A stretch of DNA of 64,000 nt, taken from Lingula anatina (taxonomy: Eukaryota; Brachiopoda; Lingulata; Lingulida; Lingulidae). The translations under genes and the position numbers were made by a program. The notes below the pieces were generated by a model, which worked only from the letters and a program-made list of their open reading frames with translations, made no database searches and was not told where the DNA came from. The stretch covers positions 62,001 to 126,000 of the forward strand of contig NW_019775999.1 of NCBI RefSeq assembly GCF_001039355.2, read 5' to 3'. Below are positions 10,881 to 23,185 of this stretch, in pieces (the first letter of the stretch is position 1; every line of letters starts with the position of its first letter).

Positions 10881-13800
10881 TCCAGTAGCGGATCCAGGAT
10901 TATTTGAAGGGGGGAGGGGGGGGGGGTCCGGAACGACAGGCCTCAGAAGCGAAGCTAACCATCGCCCCCTTGGTGTGGGGTACGGGGCCGTCTCAAGGGA
11001 CTCGAAAAAATATTTGGTGTGTTGGAGAGCAAACTGTACCCTTTGGTACGGTTTAGAACTATGACTTAGCTAAACAAAATTTAATTTCAAGAGGGCAATA
11101 TTGGTGTGATATATTTTTCAGAATCCGAAAGGAAGCACCCCCCTGGCCGCTTCTATAAATTCGCCGCCGCTGTCACAGCGGTAACAAATAATTTCTACTT
11201 TGTGAGTACCACTCTACGTGAGTCCCCTTACTTGGTCCAGTATACCGGAGGAAATCTTTTACTGGAGATAGTGGTAAAAATGTTCTTTTTTTTTCTTGAT
11301 TTTCGATAAAATAAAATAGAATTTAAAAAATAATAAAATCGTACTGGAGCATAACGTAGCCCCAACCTGCTTCGACATTTAGGGTCAGGTCTCAAGTAAT
11401 TCTTTTTTAATTATTCACAGGCGGATTTTAATAATAATCAAATGATAATGGTAATGGTATAGGATAATTTCTCGTATAAACACTTGCCATCATTTAATCG
11501 ATCTAACCACATTACTTGTAAAAGAACAAGACCATCTTACCTCACTTGTAACTCCTGGGAATTTTGACTTCACAAATGCCAACCCTTCACCAAACTGATT
11601 AAATAGAACGGTACATGTGCTTCTCCAGTTTTCAAAGTTCAGTGTTATGAGTAGTTATCACTTCCCGCCTAAGAAAAGCACCTTGGTTATTTTCCTGGTA
11701 ATGTATCTATGAGCTTCAAGGTAAGAAATAGCTTGACAACTTACCGTTCAGGCACCATTCACAGCCAGAAGGGGACTTTCTATCGCCTCTGAGACATCTG
11801 TTGTGTATTCTAGTTATTCGCACATAGAGAGTCGTTGATGACGCTGAGAAAGCCACAGCGCTTTCAAACAATACGGGCTCTGCGAAAAATATGGGCTTGC
11901 CTATTGTGTTGCTGAATGAACAACGATTTGAAAATCGTCAAGGTTTTCCCAGGCCAACCCTTGATAAGTCTGCTCGAATGCTAGTCTTCTTTTTCAATGA
12001 TGAGCCAGGTTGCAGCCCTTCTCGGCGTGGAGCTGCAACAATTATCTTCTTATAGTCACCAATGAAAATGGAGCTATCAACGACAAAAAGCATTATAATA
12101 TTCATTTGTAGCATTAAGTACCTACTATCCGTAGGTTTAATCCCCACATTATCAAAAGAGCCTTCCAATGTTTATATTGCGCATGTGTTTTTATTTCAGT
12201 ATTGTGTATTTTATCTGTGCAAAAGAATCTGCAGAACTGAAATCCCTTGAGTTTCGTTAAACACAAACTACAGTTTTATTTTTCTATAACACGACATCGA
12301 ACCATCGAAAAATCAATTATCAATATTAGCGTATCCTTTTTTAACGTAGTTCAGTATGACGGAAGTGTCTTACCTCACCAATGATTTAATGCGTGGTATT
12401 TATTTAGTTTATATCTCTTTTTTTTCAGCCATTTGTTTTATTTGTTGTCGAAGTTTCAATAAAGTGAAATCTCTTGGGTAACGATTAGAAAATTAAACCA
12501 CTCTTTTCCTGGAGAGCTGGAGTACGCTGGTACGTGTTGCATAAGTGTTGAATAAATGAAGAAAAAGATTCATCTCGATCGGGTGATTGTTTTAATGTAT
12601 ATTATTTTTTCAGATCAGCGAAGTGGTGTGCTGATGAGTAGGTTGTTAAAACAAAAAAAGCGTTACTCAATCATCGCCTCTGTTTACAGCAATGAGAATG
12701 ATAGTAATTTCCTTTACGATGATAGGAATAAAAGCTTTCAAAAGAATTGAGCGCTTCATAATCTAAATTTATATCAAAGTTTCACACGTTTTTATTCCTG
12801 CAAGGTTTATAGATTTGCGTTAATCCCACACTATAGAATAAACAGGACCAGTACCGTGATGCATCATTCTAGCGCGCGTGCTCGTGTCGGCGCGTGCCCC
12901 TGATAGCGGCACTGCATTTATAGGTGTAACTTGACTCGTAATTACCTCCACCAGAATAAAAAGCTGTTCTTTTGCCTTTGTTGGTGTGTTAACACCCTGA
13001 TTCATAAAAAAGTTGGGCAACTTTTTCGGGTTAGGCAAAATCGACAACTTTTTAGCGTTGATCCATTGATCAATCAATTTTAATAAGTTTAATGAGATAA
13101 TGAGAATGGCTATGCATTGACAGTGTTTGTTGCTGGTCGTTTTTCGAGTTAGTAATGTATATCATAACAATATGCACTTGCAGAAACACACTTAGGCAAG
13201 CGTACACTCTAATGACAATAACTAATTAATATAAAACAAGCTGTGAACACTTTTTTAATAGAACACTTAGACAAAGAAGTTTAATGTTATTACATCACTT
13301 TAAGGGTGTTAAACTTGTTTAATCCATCCAGTTGACTGAAATGTAGACTCTATGGCTAATTACCACCCAGTAGAAATGAACAGGAACAAAGGGAACAAAA
13401 TTTAACTGTATAGACCAGATAGCATTCAATAAAGAACGTCTGCCATAGTTTTTCGACTAGTTATACTGGTAGCGTTGATAACAATGCGTCGCTGAATATT
13501 TGCTTTTTATCCCTTTTGTCCGTTTTGTGTGCGTTGTTTTACATGACAAAAGAGCCCTTCAGATGCTGTAAAAACAATTTCGTTTTATTTCCACCGAATA
13601 TGAACGTTACTGCCCGTAAAAGTACAGTAGACTCTACAGGTGGGGCTTTTTTTAGAAATGTACAAATTTGAAAAAAATATATGTGGATTTGATACAGCAG
13701 ATCGCAATGGACGCGATTGTATTTGTCTCTCATTAAACCCAATATAATCCCCTGCTCTGACACAGGTGTTGTTTGTGTGCAGACAGTATAGTTTATATAT

Positions 13801-14861
13801 CTCTCTCTGGCTGTGACATTTAAAAATCTTCTAATAGATGCCTAAAGTCATCAAAACTCCATTTTAATGCCCTCTCTAAGGAAGCGCTGAAAGACGGTCA
13901 CTGTCGTCTTTAAGTCGACTCGTCGCCATCCATCACGCTATATAACCTTATGTAGGTGCATCCAATTAAGGAGATACAATATTGAAAAGACAGCACCTGG
14001 GGCTTAAGTTGTGACTGAACGAGTCATTCCGCTATCCATTAATACAGGTCAGGCCGCTTAGCACATCTCGATAAAGTACAACATGTTAGAAAATCCTCGC
14101 ACAGTAACAGAAACCATGCACAAACTTGTGACTGGTACAATTACCGGAGTAAATGCCGGGAAAGGGTCTTGTTTTATTCTAGGAACTTCCTTTTTTATTC
14201 AAATGATCCCTTTTGCCAGAAAAAAAGATTTTTCACTTTCCTTTCACAGTCTTTTATCCAGAATTTCACCACTACATCGAATTTCCCTAATTCTTCCTAG
14301 TCATTATTGCTTGACATCCTTACGATGTTTAATACAATTTAAGTTGAATAATAATATCCAGTCATTTCGAACACCAAGTCCTCTAGTATATTGCAGAGGG
14401 AAAAATCAACACCAGGTGCATTTATTGAAGGGGTTTTGTCGTTTCTGAGTTATGAATTGGGAAAGTGGCCTTGAACGATATGCAGTCATACAAAAGAATG
14501 ACTCTGGAACATTTTTTGACGCGGAGAGCATCATGCACATTTAAGCAAAACTCTAAAGCATCCAGGGACATTTGTTCTAAAAAAATTAAGTAACGCAGAA
14601 GCGACAGTTATGACCTATCAAATTGATCTAGTCAGGTCCGTAGCCAGCAATTTTCAAAAAGAGGACTCTTTTTTTTTGAAAAAGTGGACCTTTTAACATG
14701 TAACCTTCAGAGGGGACCTCAAAGTGCAAGACGCACTTCGCAAGCAATGAAGGAGCAAGTGCCCTTTGCGCGTTGAGTAAGGCGCCCGCCCTCAAAACTA
14801 ACGAACATAGTCGAGAGCACACAGGGAATGCGTCGCACGTGCGTCACCCCCACGCCTGGTG
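10881..14861. other. Intergenic, no feature recognised
   Basis: About 4 kb of AT-rich sequence with a G-rich run near 10909-10926. Open frames up to 121 codons (e.g. 14083-14448) are not convincing. No exon, RNA gene or repeat shared with the rest of the window was recognised. Confidence 0.4.
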
Positions 14862-14870
14862 TATAAAAGG
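14862..14870 (+). promoter_or_regulatory. TATA-box match upstream of a decayed lysine-rich reading frame
   Basis: TATAAAAGG in a GC-rich local context (CpG-rich 14820-14900, unlike the AT-rich neighbourhood). An ATG follows 112 bp downstream at 14974 and starts a short basic peptide (MPPKGKRKKLTT, stop at 15010). A one-base shift would continue it into a Glu/Arg-rich stretch (EEDEARREEQE). This could be the 5' end of a dead mobile element or retrocopy. No transcript evidence is available from sequence. Confidence 0.35.
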
Positions 14871-15482
14871 CGTGCTCACGACGCACGCTCGTGTCTTTAT
14901 AATGAACGTCGACTGTGTAACGTGTACAACAATTTTCAAAATTTTCAAATTATTGCTCAATTAAGTTTCTAATATGCCTCCAAAAGGCAAGAGAAAGAAG
15001 CTTACAACGTAGAAAAAAGGGAGGAGGACGAAGCAAGAAGAGGAGAACAGGAATAAACACTGACGTACACCGTCAGTACGTCAACACAAACGTGTGAGGC
15101 AAGTGTGAAGCAAAACTGACGCAAAAGGGCACTACTTTCGCCACGCGTTGCATTCGCTTCGTAAGTGGTGAGTGTGTGCCACGTACACAGGAAGCAAGAC
15201 AAACTCAAGATATGAGTACAATTTCCACGACTATCGCTCTTTGCAATAAGCGTCCCTACTTGAAAGGACATCTCATGTGGCCCTTGCGACTCGCAAGGCA
15301 GACTTTCCTCTAACTCTACGACCTCCACGGCCTCCGCAACACCCAAAAATCGCAGGGGACGTACGATCCTGAAATTCGTGCTCCCGGTTGTGACCGAGGC
15401 TTAAATCAGCTTAGATCAGGGAGAAATAAAGGGGTGTATATCAAATAATACACTGCCACCTTTCACGCTATACACACATATG

Positions 15483-15485
<3 letters not shown>

Positions 15486-15523
<38 letters not shown>
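15486..15523. repeat. (GT)n microsatellite
   Basis: About 38 bp of uninterrupted GT/TG. Confidence 0.95.
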
Positions 15524-15524
<1 letters not shown>

Positions 15525-15552
15525 GAACGTCTCGAGCGTTAGCGAGATGTGT

Positions 15553-15556
<4 letters not shown>

Positions 15557-15612
<56 letters not shown>
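15557..15612. repeat. (AT)n microsatellite
   Basis: About 55 bp of perfect AT. Confidence 0.95.
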
Positions 15613-15863
15613 CCCAGGCAGTTGCAGTTTTATTTGAGACTATGAATGAAACGTCTATAATTTTATACAAAATGAACTGAATTTATCTGTTATCCTTTTT
15701 AACATCCTTCTGACAGCATTTTTGTCTCTCATCTGATATCTCGTGATATCTGGAAGGTTGAAACTGACTCCCAAATTTCCCATTCTAAAGATTTTTCAGA
15801 TGGAAGTAGAAAGCATGTGATTTTATATATACTGTAGAGCAGTGCTCTATAACAGGTGGTCTA

Positions 15864-16134
15864 CCTCGATGAGTTTATGTAAGGATTTCTAAAATCAATT
15901 AGCCACAGCTCATGGTTTTAAAAATCTTGATATTTAAATAAAAATGAATTTGAATAATTTCAGTAACCCTAATTGTATGCCAAACAAACTACTTGTTGTT
16001 CGTTGAAATTAAGACATTTTTTGTGTATAGACATTGTTGCTGGGGATGCGAAATCACTTAGGGGCCATTCAAAATAGATGGTCTGAGTATTAACTGATCC
16101 GCCTACTAAATATGGCTGACCACACTTCAAAGCG
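15864..16134. repeat. Left partner of inverted repeats around the assembly gap
   Basis: Two blocks, 15864-15959 (from CTCGATGAGTTTATGTAAGG) and 16057-16134 (from CTTAGGGGCCATTCAAAATA), reappear as reverse complements at 16667-16762 and 16763-16837. The order on the right is not the simple mirror: the two blocks are adjacent and permuted. Identity is roughly 85-90% by eye. Confidence 0.8.
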
Positions 16135-16195
16135 ATCCCACTGATTGTGGATGCCCCCCCCCTCTCCCCCAAACCCCCCCCCCCCCCCCCGCCAC

Positions 16196-16523
16196 NNNNN
16201 NNNNNNNNNNNNNNNNNNNNNNNNNNNNNNNNNNNNNNNNNNNNNNNNNNNNNNNNNNNNNNNNNNNNNNNNNNNNNNNNNNNNNNNNNNNNNNNNNNNN
16301 NNNNNNNNNNNNNNNNNNNNNNNNNNNNNNNNNNNNNNNNNNNNNNNNNNNNNNNNNNNNNNNNNNNNNNNNNNNNNNNNNNNNNNNNNNNNNNNNNNNN
16401 NNNNNNNNNNNNNNNNNNNNNNNNNNNNNNNNNNNNNNNNNNNNNNNNNNNNNNNNNNNNNNNNNNNNNNNNNNNNNNNNNNNNNNNNNNNNNNNNNNNN
16501 NNNNNNNNNNNNNNNNNNNNNNN
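16196..16523. other. Assembly gap (328 N) in a poly-C tract
   Basis: A run of 328 N, flanked on both sides by long C homopolymers and by the same CCCGCCAC sequence. Open frames crossing it are artefacts of N translation. Confidence 0.98.
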
Positions 16524-16554
<31 letters not shown>

Positions 16555-16666
16555 CCACCACAAGCGCCGTTAAACGGATAAAATCTCGGCTCCGAGGTTT
16601 AATTGTTAATTGCTAGGCGCATGCAGCGACGGCGCGTTTGGAGGAGGGGAGACCATCTAGAATTCA

Positions 16667-16837
16667 AATTATTCAAATATATTTCGATTTAAATGTCAAG
16701 ATTGCTTTAACCATGAGCTGTGACTAATTGATTTTAGAAAGCCTTAAATAAACTCATCGAGTTTTGAAGTGTGGTCGGCCATATTTGGTCTGTGGATCAG
16801 TTAGTACTCGGATCATCTATTCTGAATGGTCCCTTAG
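16667..16837. repeat. Right partner of inverted repeats around the assembly gap
   Basis: 16667-16762 is the reverse complement of 15864-15959 and 16763-16837 of 16057-16134. Together with the gap they mark a locally rearranged or repeat-rich region that did not assemble. Confidence 0.8.
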
Positions 16838-18723
16838 TTTTCTCTGTGCTGTTGGTATCTCACAAACACGCTTTACTCATGAGCCTGTGTGTACGTTGCT
16901 GCCAAACTGTGAAAGGAAATTATGTCCGACAGGAATATATGTTCTAGCTGCGTATAATGACAGCTGGGAATCTAGGATCCGGGTAGGATAGTAGGCCTAC
17001 ATCCTAGGAAACGCACGTTTTCCCAGGAACGGAGGTCCGTATGGTGTATGCATTAGTTTCACCTCGGTAATTGAACAGCCCGCTGATAATTACATTTCCC
17101 CCTTTTTGTAAGTTGCAATTAATACCCGCGTCTTTAGGTCAACGGCCTTACAAAGGACATTTTTCAATGAAATTGCCCTTGTATTGGTATCAAACTGCTC
17201 TCTTTTTCTTCTCTGTTGGCGCATGAATTGTACCAGCAACTTCATGACAGTTTTTGTTCTTAATAAGGAACGTTGGTTGCCATAAACAGCACGGACGTCC
17301 TCCGTTGTAAATGACCGCTATCGTGAAATGTGGCGTTTGTGAAGGAAAGTGAACACTGCATTTACCAAATTCGAGACTGGAGGGGGGTCGTAAAATCCGC
17401 CTTTTTGTCCGTTAAAGGTCAGCTTTGAGTTAAAATTTGATTTAAGGTCTTTATTAATCGGTCCCGTTGAGAAAATTAACTCCTCTTTGAAATTGCCGGC
17501 TATTCACCCGTTTCCTTTATACGCCTGTTATAGCTATAGCTGTTTCGAGTGGTAATACGAATAAAGTAAAACTTGTACTTTATTCGAATTCCCACTCGCT
17601 TTGAAATGAAGGTATTGCATTCGGGTTACCGAGGAAATGTATATCATTATATTGCAATAACCATGAAAAAATTGCAGACTGCATTCAAAACTGTTTAACA
17701 AGAACTGATCATCCGACAACATTCATCGGACTAAAGCGGGTAATCCACAGCAGATCATTTGATTAATTTCTGATCTTTTTTTCAAATCCCCGTAGAAGGC
17801 TTAGTGGTCCAAAGCTTGGATTAGATAGTCCATCTTTATTGTAGATCTGTATATATGCATCATTATTACACCTTATTTATTTCCTACAGATCCATATGGT
17901 GATTTGAATCTTCATCAATTTCTGTTTTGATGCAATTTTGTCAGATGCACTTATTGAGTTATAAATATCTTAGTCATCATATGCCTGGGCGTTAGTACCA
18001 AAAGTGTTCCTAGCGGCAAGCTGAAAAATTATGAAATATTAAAATAACTACTTAAGACGGTTTAACATAAACTTGCCTTGTGTTAATTGCAGCACAAACG
18101 ACCCTTAGGGCTAGGAAAGATGTTAAACAAAATCAAGTCTGGGATATAACTATCAAAATGCCTTACTTTCTGCCAGTAAAAAAATATTAATCAGTAATAT
18201 AAAACGATTGCTTAGGAGAATAAGTGGACTTTTTCAGAATTTGTAGGCTATAATGCGGAATATTCCAGTGCTTTTTAACAAATTTTTGCTGTATGATTCT
18301 AGTGGTTAGCAGATACGAGCGCAACTTGAAGATGGTTTTGGGGAGGAAAGAACAATTTAAGGTGCTCCTGAAAACCTAGGAAAACACAAAAACCAGTGAT
18401 CAAACAATTACCAGACACTTAAATAAGAAGAATATAGCAATTACGGTGGCTAAAAAAGAAAAAAACTATTTCTTGCACTTAATAGGTTTAGCACATATTG
18501 CGTAGTTTCTTATGGTTAGGCAATGGCATTTTCCGTGCAATCGATTTTCAGCTTTGGTATCATAATCTTATGTGACAAGCTTACTCAACACAGACCATGG
18601 GTCCCTGGCTCTTAACAAGTTTCAAAATTGTGAAATCATGAAAAGATATTTATTTGTCGTTTTCGTTTAACGGTCTTATTTTGGGGGATGGATACGTTTA
18701 AAATAAAAGCCTCATCATCATCG
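16838..18723. other. Intergenic, no feature recognised
   Basis: AT-rich sequence with no recognised gene or shared repeat. Confidence 0.4.
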
Positions 18724-18960
18724 TCATTCAGAGGCCAAAGTGTTCCATTGTTGGACAAAGGCCTCAGCATGCTTCTTCCAGTGTATTCTGTCTTGAGCTT
18801 CACTCTTTCAGTTTGGTGTTTTCCAGTACTTATTTAGCTCATTCCTCCATCTCTTGCGAGGTTTTCCTTGTTTGTTATTTCCATATCTTGCTGTCCATTC
18901 TGTCAGCCTTATTGTCCATCTATCATGTTTGATTCTACTGAAATGTCCTGCCCATCTCTA
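18724..18960 (-). pseudogene. LINE reverse-transcriptase C-terminal fragment
   Basis: Minus-strand translation gives the familiar C-terminal end of a non-LTR retrotransposon ORF2. It has a WAGHFSRIKHDRW block, then TEWTARYG, then GKPRKRWRNEL, an in-frame stop, and finally QDRIHWKKHAEAFVQQWNTL before the terminal stop at 18724-18726. In active LINEs this follows the RT thumb. A TGA/ATG-type short repeat just beyond (GATGATGATGA on the minus strand) fits a LINE 3' end. No RT catalytic core remains, so it is a dead 5'-truncated insertion. Confidence 0.85.
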
Positions 18961-19679
18961 CTTCGTTTCTTTAATTGGAAGCAGCACATCCTCCACTTAA
19001 AAGCCTGCATTTCCCAAAATAGGATTTGTTTTGTGTGAAATACTTACTTTTATTGCAAAAAAAAACTTTTACAGCATAAACACCTCTTTTTGTTGCATAA
19101 TTCATTCGGCGTTGGATTTTTAATATTTTTGTTAAGGAGGTTTGAGATATTAATTACGATTTTTTCACTGACAAAATCAGAAGTCAGCCATTCAAAAAAA
19201 ATTCCTGGCATCGGATTGAGGTACCTATTGTAGTGATTAAAAAGTCGTAAAAAGGGGGTTTGATAACTGTATAAATTAGATGAATCTATTTGAAATCGAC
19301 ATGAAAGTTTACCTTCCACACCCACCCCAAACAAAATTGCTGTTTTCACGCCATCAGCTAGAGTTATCAAATTCTTTCCGATTTATTTGCTGCAACGGCA
19401 TTATCACATAACATTACGCTGTTTTAATTGCACTATCTATCTAAGAAAAAAGGTAACGTCTCACAAGTAACTCACGTCAATGTTATTGACATAGCCTTTA
19501 CTGTGCTGCTAACGCCATCTATAAGGCGAAGGTAAAGATCAAAGGATCCTGTTACATGCAGTTGCAGAAATATAAAGTTAATTTGATAATTTAGATCGGC
19601 AACACCTTTGATAAATGAGATCTGAACCTTCAAGTGGTTGTGGCAGGAATTGTAACATTCGTCCAATTGACTCCCCCCG

Positions 19680-19738
19680 ATACTTCCGGGTACCCTAACC
19701 TGTACTAACCATATACCTGGTAGGATCCCGGACTTTCT
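19680..19738. repeat. MITE family C fragment
   Basis: Holds the CCCTAACCTGTACTAACCAT and CCCGGACTTTC blocks characteristic of the right half of family C (compare 10627 and 34692). The rest is missing. Confidence 0.55.
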
Positions 19739-19891
19739 CGTAATTCTACGACTTCAAGTAACATTTCTTTCACGCTGTTTTGCGTGAGCTTGAAGTGTAG
19801 CTGAAGCATCTGTTTGCTACCTTATTGTATTGTACATCATACTGATAAAGTTGGAGTTATACATACTGGGTAAAACATTTCATACTAAGGG

Positions 19892-20110
19892 TGCATTCCC
19901 AGAGATTTAGATCGATCCAGAGATTTAGATTTAGATCGACGTAACTCCCCGGGGGTTCACGCTAAATTGCAGTCAGCCGAGCGCGCACCATAGTTAGTTA
20001 CCCCCCTTACAGCTTTTAGTAGGCGGGACAGATACTTAAGCCGGCTAAGCTGACATCTAGTGAGACTCTACACAGGGATAGATCGATCTAAAATCTACGG
20101 GAATGGGGTC
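19892..20110. mobile_element. Foldback MITE family A, copy 3
   Basis: Left arm from ATTCCCAGAGATTTAGATCG, right arm GATAGATCGATCTAAAATC followed by GGGAATGG. The centre is CCCCTTACAGCTTTTAGTAG. The left arm carries a small internal duplication of AGAGATTTAGAT. Closest by eye to copy 1. Confidence 0.8.
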
Positions 20111-20475
20111 TAAGTTACACTAATTCGTGAAACTATTATATGTATTGTCTACGATTATAAAACATGAGAAAGAATTGGACACTTTTTGACGCTCAAAAAT
20201 ACAAATTTTATCTTTCTTGATCAAACGTGATCAAAACAGGCTGTACATTAATTTTTTAATTTAACTCATCTTTCTCTTTTTACTCCTTTGCAATTTAACT
20301 AGTTGTGTTTACCTCTCTTTTAAAGCCATGTTGCCCTGAGCAAGCATTTACATTAGCTCTCTGATATCCATCAAATAACAGATACAACAACCAATAGATT
20401 ACTTATACTTTTTAGTTTGCTCTCTTCATTACAGATAAGCTACCCGAGTCATGAAGTAATTGCTCGCCTTGTTCT

Positions 20476-20645
20476 GGTATAACGTGACCAGAGAGTCCCC
20501 CATGATAGAGTCTTTTTCCCATTCATTTGTACAGGTGAACCTCTCCCTAGGTTTTGACCCACTTACGTTAGGCTAACCCTAACCATTATAACTATATGGA
20601 GGGCGGACTTTCTGTTACCCGGACCCTCAGTTTCGTTACACCGGT
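20476..20645. mobile_element. MITE family C, variant copy
   Basis: Ends resemble GGTATAACGTGACCAGAGAG and its complement CGTTACACCGG, with internal GTACAGGTGA, GGCTAACCCTAACCAT and ATGGAGGGCGGACTTTCTG. It is the reverse complement of the inner element at 47960-48131, so these two belong to the same subfamily. Confidence 0.75.
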
Positions 20646-21210
20646 ATGTAATATTGGATAAGCATGGGAAGGAACACACGTCACAGTAAGTCTAGATTTC
20701 ATTTCACGTTTATAAATATTGAAAGGTACAGTGTGAAATGTTTTTTAGACTTAAACTACTACACATACGTGTTGAGATATTATGGGGAAAATTTTTTCAA
20801 GACGCCAATACAGACAAGATAGAGACTTACATTAGTATAAAATCAAGTAAAATGATGCAGGATTTAGAGGGGAAAGGAAAAAATGGCAGATCTTGTGTGT
20901 ACTGTACAACAACAACAAAAAAAATGACAGAATCATACACAAATAGTTTACAGGTAATTTTCTATGAAGTTCACAGAGGCAGTGTGAGTGCGCCATGCTG
21001 GCTATTGCACATCACTAAAGTGTAACTTTCTGAGGCGCAAAAGGCTGCATCTTTTACGTTTGCAAATTACCCCTTTCCTCGACAGCCTCGGTTAAAGCCA
21101 CCTCACATAATTTCCACAAAGACCTCATAGTTTGAAGGCCGGGAACCCCTTAAAGCTTGCTAACACATGAAGTAGGGTGACGGGCAATAACCAATATCAT
21201 ATGTACGCAT

Positions 21211-21426
21211 TAAGGCTTCGTTCACATGGAAAGTGTTTTTTCTAAAAATCTATTTTCTATTCGCGGTATATCTTGTGGTCACGGTCTGTGCCCTGAATAT
21301 CCCGCGGCGCGAGCCAGTTACTTCCAAAGCTGTTATTAATTCTCAGGGCACAGACCGTGATCATAAGATACCGCGAATAGAAAATAGATTTTTAGAAAAT
21401 AGACTTTCCATGTGAACGAAGCCTAA
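21211..21426. mobile_element. Near-perfect palindromic MITE with TAA target duplication
   Basis: 21214-21423 is a foldback element with arms of about 80 bp (GGCTTCGTTCACATGGAAAG on the left, its complement CTTTCCATGTGAACGAAGCC on the right). A central spacer of about 45 bp separates them. TAA flanks both ends (21211-21213 and 21424-21426), the 3-bp target duplication typical of PIF/Harbinger. It has no coding capacity. The high arm identity suggests a young insertion. Confidence 0.88.
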
Positions 21427-21589
21427 GTCACAAGCACCTGCTTAAGTACTCCACGCATAATGACAAAAAAAAACGATCAAGTACAGAATAAAACTGTCGA
21501 TTTTGCAAAACCAGCTGCTGCTCTCTGAAAGTGGAATGATTAGTTTTAAAGCAAAATGAATGCAGTGTTCCCGCCATTTCACTCGACTC

Positions 21590-21687
21590 CTCACCCGACC
21601 CCCCGACCCCCCACACCCGCACCAACCCAACCAACAACCCATCCACCGATCCCACCCAGTCGGTAGTATATATATATATATATATAT
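21590..21687. repeat. C-rich low-complexity tract and (TA)n
   Basis: A pyrimidine-biased CCCGACCCCCCACACCC-like run followed by about 20 bp of perfect TA (21667-21687). Confidence 0.85.
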
Positions 21688-22838
21688 TGATCGTCCAACT
21701 TTTAGTTGCAACTGTACCATTTCACTACTAATCGAGATCAAATTTCTTGCAATTCGTGAATCTGTATTACCGCTTAATGACGCAGCATTATAACAAGCTG
21801 TCTTGCTCAATTTTACAGATAAGTTCAGCACTTACGAGGATTCAGAACATCGAAATGTCGGTTCTAGGAAAGAACTTCGCCCCAAAGTTGGTATTTACTT
21901 GAAGAGCCATAATTAAGCTCTACTTCGATCCAGATATATCTATGGTACATTGTACATTACAAGTAGGAAATTCGTATTTCTATAGGTTCAAAACAAAAGT
22001 CATTTTTGTTTAACTTAAATCTTATTTAGGTGGACTATAACTAACTTACCTTGGGTCAGAACGTTTGGTATTGAATTTCAACTCAACTTTCAATTTTTTC
22101 TCCGTAAACTGGACGTTGGCTCTCTAGATTTTTTCCTCATACCCGGAAAGATGAAAAATCGTAAAAAGTGAATGATAACGAACGCCGCTATCACTCGAAC
22201 AAGACCTGCATCCAGTCATTCAGCGCATGGTGGCGGATGGAGATGCTCGGAATATTGAATCGATCTTTTTGTTGTCGATCGGTTGTGGGCAATGCAGTAT
22301 TGAAAACCCAGTTGTTGGCAGTATAGACACGTAAGCAAACGTGCGTTGAAATATCCGGACATAATATATAAACTTCAGACAACCTCTTAAGGCTAACAAA
22401 ACGCCATTTAACACGAGAAAATAAAATAATTCCCTATATAAATTATCAAGAACACATCTAAATGTACATTCCTAAATCGATCCGCTTTGCTTAAACCCAT
22501 CTAAGACATCTTTTTTCTTTTTAATTTTTTCGTTCTTCCTAGACAATGTTTCTCTAGCATGGTTGCATAGTACAGTGCCTCTTAGAGAATCAACGAACCC
22601 TGTTACCTACATTCCCCGATGATTTTAAACAAATACACTCCCATCGGTGACAATTATTATTAGATAATGATGGTATATAAAACCTACATTACACTTTAAA
22701 TCACTTACCTTGCGCTACTTTCAAGTTCAGCCACTACTTGAAGGAGAAATTCCTCACCAGTCGTTTATCCGCGATGTTCTGCTTGCTTTTACTTCTTTAT
22801 CATGTCATACTTTCAAAAATTATAAGGCCAAACAAAAT
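21688..22838. other. Intergenic, no feature recognised
   Basis: Nothing supportable; overlapping short minus-strand frames at 22191-22414 are not recognisable. Confidence 0.4.
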
Positions 22839-23185
22839 TTAAAGGGATAATAACTCTTCGTATGAGATCTATATTTCACAATAAAAACATTGTGAATAAC
22901 TCATAGAAATATAATATATTCTGTTTTACCACAAAAACGGCAGTTACAGCTATTATTCTGATGTCTGAGCTTGTCTTTAGACCACGTGACCTCCATTGAT
23001 GGCTATACTCTGTTAAAATCTCTTAAGAGATTTTAACAAAAAACCAAACTTTTTAGAAAAAAAACAGGGACTAACTTTGAATGTAAAAATGGATTCATTA
23101 ACCATTGGTAAGTATGGGAAAATTGTTATTTACTCCAGGAAAATTCTTTTTTTTTGGCCGAAACGAAGAGTTATTATCCCTTTAA
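22839..23185 (+). mobile_element. MITE family B, complete copy 1 (TTAA-flanked)
   Basis: 347 bp bounded by TTAA (22839-22842 and 23182-23185). Inverted ends read AGGGATAATAACTCTTCGT on the left and the complement ending AGTTATTATCCCT on the right. A perfect 26-bp palindrome centred on TCTTAAGA lies at 23012-23037. TTAA duplication is the signature of piggyBac-type transposition. Copies at 50023 and 57012 are inverted, 58550 is truncated and 1204 is a relic. Confidence 0.88.

Noticed and set aside
14083-14448. 121-codon plus-strand frame
   Set aside because: Low-complexity Ser/Leu/Phe-rich product of AT-rich DNA, with no domain or flanking splice signals.
16090-16581. Long open frames across the N run
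   Set aside because: They consist of N-derived X residues and poly-Pro/poly-Gly from C/G runs.
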